A stretch of DNA of 64,000 nucleotides from JANOYY01 sp043720395 (GTDB lineage: Bacteria > Actinomycetota > Acidimicrobiia > Acidimicrobiales > JANYDT01), in contig JAYSSR010000083.1 of assembly GCA_043720395.1 (NCBI GenBank), positions 1-64,000 of the forward strand, written 5' to 3'. Shown one piece after another: positions 51,497 to 59,252 of the stretch. The translations under genes and the position numbers were made by a program. Below the pieces are notes generated by a model. That model was given only the letters and a program-made list of their open reading frames with translations, ran no database searches and had not been told where the DNA came from. Each line of letters begins with the position of its first letter. The first letter of the stretch is position 1.

Positions 51497-53860
51497 TCAG
51501 CCGACGCCAGGGTTGACCGGCGCGTCGGCAATGATGTTCGTGGCTCGGAGCGCTTCGACAGCGGCGTCGTCGAGACCGAGCATCCCGCGTAGGATTTCCT
51601 CGTTGTGTTCGCCGAACAGCGGTGCGTGCCGACGGGGTGCGTTGGGCGGACTGGTGAGGTGCCACACGACGTTCTGCTGGCGGTAGGGGTGCATGATCGG
51701 GTGCGGGATGTCGACCCAGAAGCCTTGTTCCACATGGTTCGGGTCGTTGAGGACCGAAGTCGTGTCGAGCACGCGGCCGGCGGGGACGCCGATGCTCTGG
51801 AGCAGCGTCATCGCTTCTTGCGGATCGATCATGGAGAGCCAGGTCGTAAGCGCGCTGTCTAGTTCGTCGTGGCGGACGCGCCTTTCTGAATCGGTGAGTG
51901 CAGCGAGGTCAGCGAGTGCTGGCACCGTTGCGCAGAGCGCATCCCATTCGCGGTCGGTACGGATGGAGAGAACGATCCACTGGTCGGTTCCGAAGCAGCG
52001 GTAGCAGCCCTGCGGGACGAAGCGTCGGTCCCGGCATCCCCGATGCTCCGGAGACTCGTCGCGATTTGCCGCTGCGAACTCCTCGCCGATGAGCGTCATG
52101 GCTACCTCCTGCTGCGCGAGGTCGATGTGGACGCCCTCGCCGGTGCGCTCGTGAGCAAAGAGTGCGAGGCAAGTCGCCGCGACCGCCGCGTTGCCCGCTA
52201 CGGGATCGCCGTAGGAGACGCCGGTCTTGAAGGGTTCACCGGTACCCTCGCCGGTGCCGTTGTCGTAGCCGCTGAGCGATGCGAGCCCGGACATCAGCTC
52301 GATGACGGGACCGAAGCCGACGTAGCCACTGGCGGGGCCGTGCTTGCCGAACGCCGCCATGCTGATCACGACGAGCGCAGGGTTTGCTGCATGGAGCGCT
52401 TGGACACCGAGGCCGAGCTTGTCGAGCACGTCGGCGCGGTAGTTCTCGATCAGGATATCGGCCTGGGAAACGAGTCGCAGGAGGAGGTCGCGGCCCGCTG
52501 GCTGCGCGAGGTCGAGCGTCAGTGATCGCTTGTCGCGGTTGTAGGCGTTGAAGTAGAACGACGTGTTCCAGGGTTCGGTCTCGTCGGGTTGCGGAAGGAG
52601 CGTCCGGATGTTGTCCCAGGCCGAGGGCGACTCGATCTTGATGACGTCGGCACCCATCTCGGCCAGACGCAGCGTCGCGTACGGACCAGCCCACATCATC
52701 GTGAGGTCGAGGACTCGGATGCCGTCGAGGGGGAGTTTCGGTGTTTCGCGAAATTTGTCGCCCGGAGTTGCCTTTTCACTGACGACCGTCTGGTTCGGTG
52801 GGTTCGGTGCTGGTTCTCCGGGGGAGCGCCACCCGAGGCCGGGGAAAGGACGCCCCGGAGCGAGCACACCGTCGATGTTGTCGAACGCGCCGCGACCGTC
52901 CAGTCCGACGTTCGTGAGCAGCACGGCGGGTGTCACGGCGACGCCGATCGGGACGCGCGACCGGAGGCTCAGCTCGCGCAGCTCATTCATCGTCTTGTCT
53001 GATAAGTACACATACAACTTGACGATGAGTTCCTCCTCGTTCTCCGGGAGGACGCGTTGCAAGGGATCGCGGAATCGGGGATCGTCCAGCTCGGGATCGT
53101 CGAGGAGTGCGAACAACGCTGGCACTTGGCGCTCCAACGCGAACACGCCGCACCAGCCGTCGGCACACGGAAAGATGCCCCACGTTGCACGGGTGTGGTT
53201 GCCGAGTCGAGTGACGGGCAGGCCCGTATACGACGTCATCGGCCCGTAATACTCGAGCATGCTCGACGCGCACTCCTGCCCGGAGATCTCGACGAGTTGG
53301 CCGCGGCCGCCGTTGCGCCTCCGGCCGAGGATCGCCGCAGAACCGGCGGCGAACGCGTTGAGGCCGGCGAGCGCATAGGCGTGGTTGCCGCCGGTAACGA
53401 GCGGTGAGCGGTCGGCGTCGCCGGTAAGCCCCATGATCCCGCCGAGCGCGAACGCTGTCGCATTCGTGTGCTCGTAGTCCGCGTAGGGGCCGTGGAGGCC
53501 GAAGGCGGTGACGGACACGATGACCTGAGCCGGGTGCCCCTCGTGATGAGCGGACCAATTTCTGCCGATACCGAGCGTGGCGAGATGGCGCGGCTGGAGG
53601 TCGCTGAGCACGAGGTCGGCTTGGTCGAGCAGCCTCCGCCACCCGTCGGTTCGCAGGTCGAGCGTCGACTTGCCGGTGTGCAGGTAGAGCGATTCGTCGG
53701 CGGTGAGTTCGGCGGTCGCGTCCGCCCACGTTCCGGTGAGATCGACGCGGGTCACCTCGGCCCCGTACCCGCGCAGATACCGACCGGCGAGGCCCGCAGC
53801 GTAGGTGCGCGACAGCTCGATGACGGTGAGTCCGTCGAGTGGCAGAGTCTGGAGATTCAC
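51497..53860 (-). CDS. tandem family III CoA-transferase fusion
   Basis: A 787-residue protein with two CaiB/BaiF modules. Module 1 (about 1-370): LDGLTVIELSRTYAAGLAGR, YLRGYGAEVTRVD, VSVTAFGLHGPYADYEHTNA, RGQLVEISGQECA. Module 2 (about 405-787): LDGIRVLDLTMMWAGPYATL, MGADVIKIESPSAWDN, SFYFNAYNRDKRSLTLDLA, MAAFGKHGPASGYVGFGPVI, GEGVHIDLAQQEVAM, GVPAGRVLDTTSVLNDPNHV. Module 1 is the more divergent and may be structural. Such fusions mimic the interlocked dimer of single transferases. The GTG start overlaps the crotonase stop (GTGA). Last gene of a minus-strand operon. Confidence 0.85.
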   Translation of the reverse strand: MNLQTLPLDGLTVIELSRTYAAGLAGRYLRGYGAEVTRVDLTGTWADATAELTADESLYLHTGKSTLDLRTDGWRRLLDQADLVLSDLQPRHLATLGIGRNWSAHHEGHPAQVIVSVTAFGLHGPYADYEHTNATAFALGGIMGLTGDADRSPLVTGGNHAYALAGLNAFAAGSAAILGRRRNGGRGQLVEISGQECASSMLEYYGPMTSYTGLPVTRLGNHTRATWGIFPCADGWCGVFALERQVPALFALLDDPELDDPRFRDPLQRVLPENEEELIVKLYVYLSDKTMNELRELSLRSRVPIGVAVTPAVLLTNVGLDGRGAFDNIDGVLAPGRPFPGLGWRSPGEPAPNPPNQTVVSEKATPGDKFRETPKLPLDGIRVLDLTMMWAGPYATLRLAEMGADVIKIESPSAWDNIRTLLPQPDETEPWNTSFYFNAYNRDKRSLTLDLAQPAGRDLLLRLVSQADILIENYRADVLDKLGLGVQALHAANPALVVISMAAFGKHGPASGYVGFGPVIELMSGLASLSGYDNGTGEGTGEPFKTGVSYGDPVAGNAAVAATCLALFAHERTGEGVHIDLAQQEVAMTLIGEEFAAANRDESPEHRGCRDRRFVPQGCYRCFGTDQWIVLSIRTDREWDALCATVPALADLAALTDSERRVRHDELDSALTTWLSMIDPQEAMTLLQSIGVPAGRVLDTTSVLNDPNHVEQGFWVDIPHPIMHPYRQQNVVWHLTSPPNAPRRHAPLFGEHNEEILRGMLGLDDAAVEALRATNIIADAPVNPGVG

Positions 53861-54828
53861 GGTGTTATTCCTTCGGTCTCGATGGCATCGATGAGGCCCC
53901 AGGTCAACGCTGTTGAGGCTTCGATGCGGTGACCGGTCAGCAGCATCCACAGCGTCCGCTGCGCACCGATGCGGTCGACGATGCTCACCGTGCCGCCTGC
54001 ACCGGGCACGAGTCCGAGAGCGAGTTCCGGGAGCAGGAATGTGGTTCCTGGCCGCGCGATCACGCGGTGGCTGAACGCGGCGAATTCGATGCCTGATCCC
54101 GCACAGGTTCCGTGAACGTAGGTGCACAGACGATTCGAGAGGCGAGACAGCATCCGGGCGGGGGAACGCTGGAGCCGCAGGAGATGCGAGGTCGACGGGT
54201 CGGGGAACGTTCCGAACTCATCGAGGTCGCCGCCGGTGCAGAAGTTCGGGCCGTTCGCTGTCATTGTGACGGTGACATCGCGGTCGAGCAGGGGGACGCC
54301 GAGGGCCTCGCACAGGCCATCGCGGAGAGCCCGGTTGACCGCGTTGCCGTGGGTCGGACGGTTGAGCCTGATGTGGAGCGTCGTGTCGTCGCGATGGCTC
54401 CGGACGGCCGGTTCGGGCTCGGTGTCGCGGGTGGTTGCTCGTGGTGGTCTGGCCGCCCACGAGGTTCGCCACGCGGCGAACTCCGGTCCCGCCTGGAGGA
54501 GTGAATAGACCGACGACTCCTTGGCGAGGCGCTCGTCGGTCGTGCCGGTGGCGCTGCGCAGAAGGACGGCAGCGCTGATCGATGCATTCGGCACCGCAGC
54601 GACGGTGGCCTCGATGGTCGCTCGTTCGTCGGCCGTGGCCGCGATCACGTCGAGCCCGATCACGATGCACGGTTCGGCACCAAGGAGCCGGCGAAGCTCC
54701 GCATGGTGCGCGTGATCGGCCTGGTCGAGGTCGTCGATCGCCAAGAGCGGCCCGCAGTCGTCGGCAAGCCGTGCTGATGCGGCGAGCAGGCGGAACTCGT
54801 CGATGCTGATTCGGATTGCGGCGCTCAC
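53857..54828 (-). CDS. enoyl-CoA hydratase/isomerase with N-terminal extension
   Basis: A 323-residue protein. The crotonase core (from about residue 145) has LHIRLNRPTHGNAVNRALRD, the oxyanion loop FCTGGDLDEFG, CAGSGIEFAAFSHRV and LPELALGLVPGAGGTVSI, the expected catalytic Glu region. It ends shortly after GLIDAIE without the usual C-terminal helices. The 130-residue N-terminal part instead ends LAKESSVYSLLQAGPEFAAW, which resembles the tail helices of another crotonase. The protein may thus be a partial domain duplication. It is coupled to the CoA transferase downstream. Confidence 0.75.
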   Translation of the reverse strand: MSAAIRISIDEFRLLAASARLADDCGPLLAIDDLDQADHAHHAELRRLLGAEPCIVIGLDVIAATADERATIEATVAAVPNASISAAVLLRSATGTTDERLAKESSVYSLLQAGPEFAAWRTSWAARPPRATTRDTEPEPAVRSHRDDTTLHIRLNRPTHGNAVNRALRDGLCEALGVPLLDRDVTVTMTANGPNFCTGGDLDEFGTFPDPSTSHLLRLQRSPARMLSRLSNRLCTYVHGTCAGSGIEFAAFSHRVIARPGTTFLLPELALGLVPGAGGTVSIVDRIGAQRTLWMLLTGHRIEASTALTWGLIDAIETEGITP

Positions 54829-54858
54829 GGGTTGGCAGTCTCGTGCATCAGGGTCCTT

Positions 54859-56367
54859 CTAGTGCATCGCCGTACTTGCGCTTGCGTGCCCTAGCGATCG
54901 ACCCCGCTCGTGGACAACCGCACCTGCGATGACGGTGGCTCGGACCGGGTTGAACCCCGGTGACGTTGCGAGCTGCGCGAACACGCCGTCGAGGGGTTCG
55001 TCGAGCAGACAGAGGTCGGCCGGGTCGCCGACTCGGAGTGGTCGTCGCGGGTTGGTGGCAAACAGGCTCAGCGCCTCGTGCGGATTCAGCGGGCGGTCGG
55101 TGCCGATGTGTGCGCCGGTGGGCGTCCTACGAGCGATGGCAGCGGCGATCGAACGCCACGGATCGGCCGGACCGTAGGGAGCGTCGGTGCCACCGCGCAC
55201 GGTGATGCCCGCGTCCATGAGCGAACCGCAGCGCCAGAGGTGCTCGCGGTCCTCGGACGCGGTGTCGCGAGCGTGGTCGTCACCGCGGATCGCAGCGAGG
55301 CCAGGGTTCGTAACCACGGTCAGCCCGAGCGACGCGACTGTTGCGACCGCGTCCGTATCGAGCACCGAACCGTGTTCGATCCGATCTCCGGGGCGGGCAC
55401 CGACGTCGCCCCACGCAGCGAGCGCGAGCCACGTCACCCCGCGGTCGGTGAGGTGAATGGCGACGGGAAGCCCAGCGTCATGCGCAGCCGCGATCAGGTT
55501 CGACAGCTCGTCTAGGTCCAGCGGGTCGGCCTCGTCGAGCAGAACTTTCACCGCGGAGAGGGGGCCATTGCGGCTCGCGTTCGGAGATCCGGTCATGACC
55601 TGCAGACGCTGTGGCAGCGTCGTATTCGCGTGCGCCCTGAGGATCGGCTCGTACTCGTCGGCGGAGCGCGTCGGCGTGGCGTCGGTAAGTGCGGTGACCC
55701 CGTACGACGCCAGTTCCCGGCCGACCGGAGCGAGGTCGATCGGACGTCTCGGGACGCGGTCCGAGAGCCATCGATCGAGCCGGTAAAGGATGCCGGTGGG
55801 GCTTCCGCGCTCGTCACGGTCGATCCCCATTAGCTCTGTTCCGGACCGTGTTTCGCTGATAGTAAGCGCGCGTAGTGCCGCCGAGTTGCAGAACCAGGCG
55901 ACGCCGCTGCGGTGTTGAATGCGAACCGGCACATCGGGCGAGATCGCGTCGAGGACGTCGCGGTTGAGCGGCCCAGCGACCGATTCGAAGTAGCCGACGC
56001 CGCGGACCCAGCGGTCGGTTTCGTGTGCGGCGCGCTCTGTCGCCGCCCTGCGGAGGCGGTCCTCGAAGTTGACTCGCGTCGTGACTGCCTCGGGTCCGCA
56101 GTCGAGCGAGTTCCGACTTGCTGCGAGGGCCATCACGTGGAGGTGGTGGTCGTGCAGACCGGCGAGGGCGGTGGCCCCTTCGCCGTCGAGTGATTCGTGG
56201 TCGCTTGCGGAGCGCGTGCCGCGCTCATGTGCCGGGCGCATCGCCACGATTGTGCCGGATTCGATCACGATGTCGTGTGGCTCGTCGGAGACCGGTGCGT
56301 TGCGTCCGTCTGAATCGTTGCCGATTTCGGCGATGCGGACCCCGCGAATCGTCAGACGCTCGCGCAT
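54859..56367 (-). CDS. amidohydrolase (YtcJ/imidazolonepropionase-like)
   Basis: A 502-residue metal-dependent amidohydrolase. GLHDHHLHVMALA gives the HxH-type metal motif, YGVTALTDATPTR a barrel strand, DRIEHGSVL a further His, and GGTDAPYGPADPW the conserved Asp. NPRRPLRVGDPADLCLLDEP is the composite beta-sandwich end. This resembles the YtcJ-like hydrolases acting on cyclic amides or esters. The ATG at 56367 overlaps the previous gene's end by 16 bases; a GTG at 56376 is the alternative. Its place in the CoA-transferase/crotonase operon suggests ring opening before CoA activation. Confidence 0.75.
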   Translation of the reverse strand: MRERLTIRGVRIAEIGNDSDGRNAPVSDEPHDIVIESGTIVAMRPAHERGTRSASDHESLDGEGATALAGLHDHHLHVMALAASRNSLDCGPEAVTTRVNFEDRLRRAATERAAHETDRWVRGVGYFESVAGPLNRDVLDAISPDVPVRIQHRSGVAWFCNSAALRALTISETRSGTELMGIDRDERGSPTGILYRLDRWLSDRVPRRPIDLAPVGRELASYGVTALTDATPTRSADEYEPILRAHANTTLPQRLQVMTGSPNASRNGPLSAVKVLLDEADPLDLDELSNLIAAAHDAGLPVAIHLTDRGVTWLALAAWGDVGARPGDRIEHGSVLDTDAVATVASLGLTVVTNPGLAAIRGDDHARDTASEDREHLWRCGSLMDAGITVRGGTDAPYGPADPWRSIAAAIARRTPTGAHIGTDRPLNPHEALSLFATNPRRPLRVGDPADLCLLDEPLDGVFAQLATSPGFNPVRATVIAGAVVHERGRSLGHASASTAMH

Positions 56368-57668
56368 CGCCGCCACCAGAGTTCGGTATGGGTGCCCGGT
56401 AGCGCTGCGGGAGTGCTCGGGTTCCGGCTGGGCGGTTCATCGGCGTCGAGGCTGTGTCGTGCGTTCGGCCGGTCCGGCATGTCGCGTTCGTTTGAACCGT
56501 CCGGTCGGTCTGGTTCGTCGGTTCCGCATGGTTCGTCCGGTCGGTCTGGTTCGTCCGGGTCGGTGACTGTAGAGGCCGCATTGGCAGCGGCGACCCCGGC
56601 GAGGCCGACCTCAATTTGCGTGGTCTGCTGCGTAGTAAGTGCACGTAGTACCGCGACCGCTGCGGCTAAGCCGGTCAACGGGTCCGCGATGGCGTCGCCG
56701 AGATAGCTCGGCTGACCGGCGTTCCAGGTGAGGAGCCCACCGGCGACCGCAGCGTCATCGCCGAACCCGATGCGGTCAGGTTGCTCCGGTCCAAAACCGG
56801 TGATCGACACCCAAGCAGAAATGCTCTGCGCAGGTAGCAACGTGAGCGGATCGAGTCCGAGACCGGCGATGGCCCGTGGGCGAGCGGACGTGATCACCAC
56901 GTCGGCCGTCTCGCACAGCCGGTGCAGGAACAAGCGGCCGTCGGCGGAGTGCACGTCAAGGACGACGGAGTGGTGTCCCGCGTGCAGGTGGTCGTAGAAC
57001 GCCGTCGGCCCCTTGCGCGCGCCATCGAGCCGATCGGCTGCTTCGACCTTGACCACGGTCGCGCCGATGTGGCCGAGGAGGTGTGCACAGAGCGGACCGG
57101 CCCAGAGTGCAGACAGGTCCACGACGACCGGTGGCCCATGTCGGCGGCGCACCAACGTTCCGAACGAGGTGGCGCGTACGCCTGCGGGCACACTCGTCGT
57201 TCCTTGCTCGTACGGAAGTGCGCACGACATTCCGAGAAGCGCGGCCCTGTCCCGCACGCCGACCCCCGAACGTCGGGCTGTGGCCGCAGCCAGGGCGGGC
57301 CACGGGTCCCCTTCGAACGCAGCAGCGTCCGATTCGAAGAGGGCGGGGAGCGACTCGACATCCTCCGGTCGGGCGAGGGTCAGCGACAGCCAACCGTCGG
57401 CGGTGCGCAGCAACCGCGAGGCCCCGCCGACGCTGCGTCCAGGCAGCGGCAGCGCCCACCCGGAGAGTTGCTGTCGCTCGGCGAGCAGGCGGGGACCGTC
57501 GACGGTTACGGTGCTTCCAAGTTCGGCGGCGAGTGCGGTGAAGGACGCTCCCAGATGGATCGCAGCGTCCTTCACTCGTCGGGCAGCGTCATTCGACGCG
57601 CTTGACCCTGGAGGGGTCACAGATGGCGTGACGGCCAGTGCCTTCTGTTCCTGGACGTTGGTCGTCAC
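56352..57668 (-). CDS. CoA-transferase-family protein with atypical domain order
   Basis: A 438-residue protein. Residues about 75-165 (ADGWLSLTLARPEDVESLPA to RDRAALLGMSCALPYEQGTT) look like the small domain that normally follows the first. Residues about 175-365 (VVDLSALWAGPLCAHLLGHI, GATVVKVEAADRL, GADG-like VVLDVHSADG, WVSITGFGPEQ, GDAAVAGGLLTWN) resemble the large N-terminal domain of CaiB/BaiF transferases. The order thus seems swapped. The C-terminal 55 residues are a low-complexity Asp/Pro/Arg tail. GTG 57668 is the chosen start; 57713 is possible and would overlap the coiled-coil gene. Confidence 0.6.
   Translation of the reverse strand: MTTNVQEQKALAVTPSVTPPGSSASNDAARRVKDAAIHLGASFTALAAELGSTVTVDGPRLLAERQQLSGWALPLPGRSVGGASRLLRTADGWLSLTLARPEDVESLPALFESDAAAFEGDPWPALAAATARRSGVGVRDRAALLGMSCALPYEQGTTSVPAGVRATSFGTLVRRRHGPPVVVDLSALWAGPLCAHLLGHIGATVVKVEAADRLDGARKGPTAFYDHLHAGHHSVVLDVHSADGRLFLHRLCETADVVITSARPRAIAGLGLDPLTLLPAQSISAWVSITGFGPEQPDRIGFGDDAAVAGGLLTWNAGQPSYLGDAIADPLTGLAAAVAVLRALTTQQTTQIEVGLAGVAAANAASTVTDPDEPDRPDEPCGTDEPDRPDGSNERDMPDRPNARHSLDADEPPSRNPSTPAALPGTHTELWWRRCASV
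56499..56555. repeat. 21-bp direct repeat encoding a DEPDRPD tail
   Basis: A 21-base sequence, starting GTCCGGTCGG and ending GGTTCGTC, occurs at 56499-56519 and at 56535-56555. The region encodes the DPDEPDRPDEP/DEPDRPDGSNERDMPDRP acidic-proline tail of the CoA-transferase-like protein. Internal expansion by slippage is likely. Confidence 0.75.
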
Positions 57669-57696
57669 CGGACGATTCTTGTCTGGTGTGACGGCG

Positions 57697-58179
57697 CTAC
57701 AACAACTTCGCACCGGCTACCGCAAGTCCACCCAGCGTGCCCATCACGCCAATGAGTTGCAGGAACATGGCCCGCATGGACTTCAGCGTGTCGGCCGCCG
57801 ACTTCGAGATCTCTGAGCGAACCTCCGCAAACCCCGTGCGCATCTCTGCGCGAACGTCAGCGAATTCGCTGCGGACTTCTGCGAATTGGGCGCGGACATC
57901 GGCGAATCCGGTTCGCATTTCGGTGCGAAGAACGGCGATCTCCGAGCGCACGTCGGCGAACTCGGTGTGCGTGTCCGCCCGGAGTTCGGTGATTTCGCCG
58001 TGTAGGCGGGTTTCCATCTGGTCGAGGCGGCCGTTTGATGCCAATCCACCTTGCACGGGTTGTGGCAGTACGGAGAGCAATGTTGTTGCGGGAGTGTCAC
58101 CGATCACGGCGACAAGTTTGGCACGCATGGTCATCCATTCGTCAACGGACGGCAAGTTTGTTGGGGCGGTTGCAGACAT
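57697..58179 (-). CDS. coiled-coil protein with C-terminal membrane helix
   Basis: A 160-residue protein. Residues 55-130 repeat a heptad-based unit of the type MRTGFADVRAQFAEVRSE / FADVRAEMRTGFAEVRSE, a long parallel coiled coil. Residues 138-158 (FLQLIGVMGTLGGLAVAGAK) are a C-terminal membrane anchor. This matches the DUF1640/CCDC90-like family of small tail-anchored coiled-coil proteins of unknown role. It is first in the minus-strand catabolic operon, 28 bases from the CoA-transferase-like gene. Confidence 0.7.
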   Translation of the reverse strand: MSATAPTNLPSVDEWMTMRAKLVAVIGDTPATTLLSVLPQPVQGGLASNGRLDQMETRLHGEITELRADTHTEFADVRSEIAVLRTEMRTGFADVRAQFAEVRSEFADVRAEMRTGFAEVRSEISKSAADTLKSMRAMFLQLIGVMGTLGGLAVAGAKLL

Positions 58180-58280
58180 GGTTCCTCCAGGAATTCAGGG
58201 GGGCTTGAGAACCGGGGGAAGGTCTGCAGCACCGTACCGGAAGGGGTATGACAGTTTCGCCATCGCAAGAACGCCGGGCG

Positions 58281-59069
58281 TCAGTAGCCCGGAGCGGTGA
58301 GGAACGTGTGGATCATCGGCCACGCGGTGGGGTCTTCCCAGAGGAATCCGTGACCGCCGTTGAACACACCGAGGCGGGCACGAGGGATCTGCCGGGCGAG
58401 CGCCTCGCTGTTCGCCAATGGCGCGATGCCGTCATGACGCCCCGCGGCGACGAACGTCGGTACACGTAGAAACGGGAGACGCTCCCACGTGTTGTGGAGT
58501 CGACGCGCTTCGAGTTGGCGCAGCAGCCCATCGGTCGGCGGGTACGAGGAAGGTGCCGCCAGCATGAACGTCCGTAGGGCTGCGGCGCGCCGTGGGTCGG
58601 TCGCTGTTCGGAGATCGCTGATACGCACCCGCACGTCAATGCTTTCGGCTCGGGGCAACGTGTACACCTCGTGCAGTGGAAACGACGAGCCGCCCGCTCC
58701 ACCCGCCGACGTGCACACGAGTGCGAGCCGCTCGACCCGTGAACCCGCGAGCAATGCGATCTCCTGCGCCACCATGCCGCCGAAGGACACGCCAACCACT
58801 CGGAACCGGTCCCAGTCGAGTGCGTCCACGATCGCAACTGCGTCGGCCGCCATTTCGGCCATTGTCTGCTGGTGCGACGGTTCGGTCGGCGTTGACTGGC
58901 CGAGTCCGCGGTGATCATATGCGCACATACTGAGCGTGTCGGCGAGAGGAAGTTCGAAACAATTCGGCAGATTGCGGAGGTCGCTGCCGGTGCCGTTCAC
59001 GAACAGGACGTTCGGTCCTGCGCCGCGTCGTTCGAAGTGCAATCGGACCGCTGGAGTTTCGAGGAACAC
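58281..59069 (-). CDS. alpha/beta hydrolase
   Basis: A 262-residue hydrolase. NVLFVNGTGSDLRNL holds the oxyanion loop, MCAYDHRGLGQSTP the strand 4 turn, and VGVSFGGMVAQEIAL the nucleophile elbow GVSFG. GRHDGIAPLAN provides the Asp and NGGHGFLWEDP the His. It resembles small esterases/lactonases of the 3-oxoadipate enol-lactonase and meta-cleavage hydrolase type. The start is GTG at 59069. It is divergent from the dynamin-like pair across a 183-base region with an inverted repeat. Confidence 0.83.
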   Translation of the reverse strand: MFLETPAVRLHFERRGAGPNVLFVNGTGSDLRNLPNCFELPLADTLSMCAYDHRGLGQSTPTEPSHQQTMAEMAADAVAIVDALDWDRFRVVGVSFGGMVAQEIALLAGSRVERLALVCTSAGGAGGSSFPLHEVYTLPRAESIDVRVRISDLRTATDPRRAAALRTFMLAAPSSYPPTDGLLRQLEARRLHNTWERLPFLRVPTFVAAGRHDGIAPLANSEALARQIPRARLGVFNGGHGFLWEDPTAWPMIHTFLTAPGY

Positions 59070-59125
59070 ATGCGTTGGCTAGCACCGTCGGTGCCCGCGT
59101 CACGAATCGGCGGCCAGGCTTGCAG

Positions 59126-59202
59126 GTCGTGGCCTCAAGTCGGTCTGCGTGGCCTCAAATCGGGCCGATTCCGGGTCACGGTGACCAATTTGAGGCCACG
59201 AC
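59126..59202. repeat. intergenic nested inverted repeat, 13-bp arms
   Basis: GTCGTGGCCTCAA (59126-59138) pairs with TTGAGGCCACGAC (59190-59202). A second TGGCCTCAAAT copy lies in between, and GGTCACGGTGACC is an inner palindrome. It stands in the divergent promoter region of the hydrolase and GTPase genes and matches the layout of the 44845 element. Confidence 0.7.
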
Positions 59203-59252
59203 GTTGCTCGTACTTGCTCAAGCCCGCGGGTAGCGTCTTCGGTCCAGTGAGC

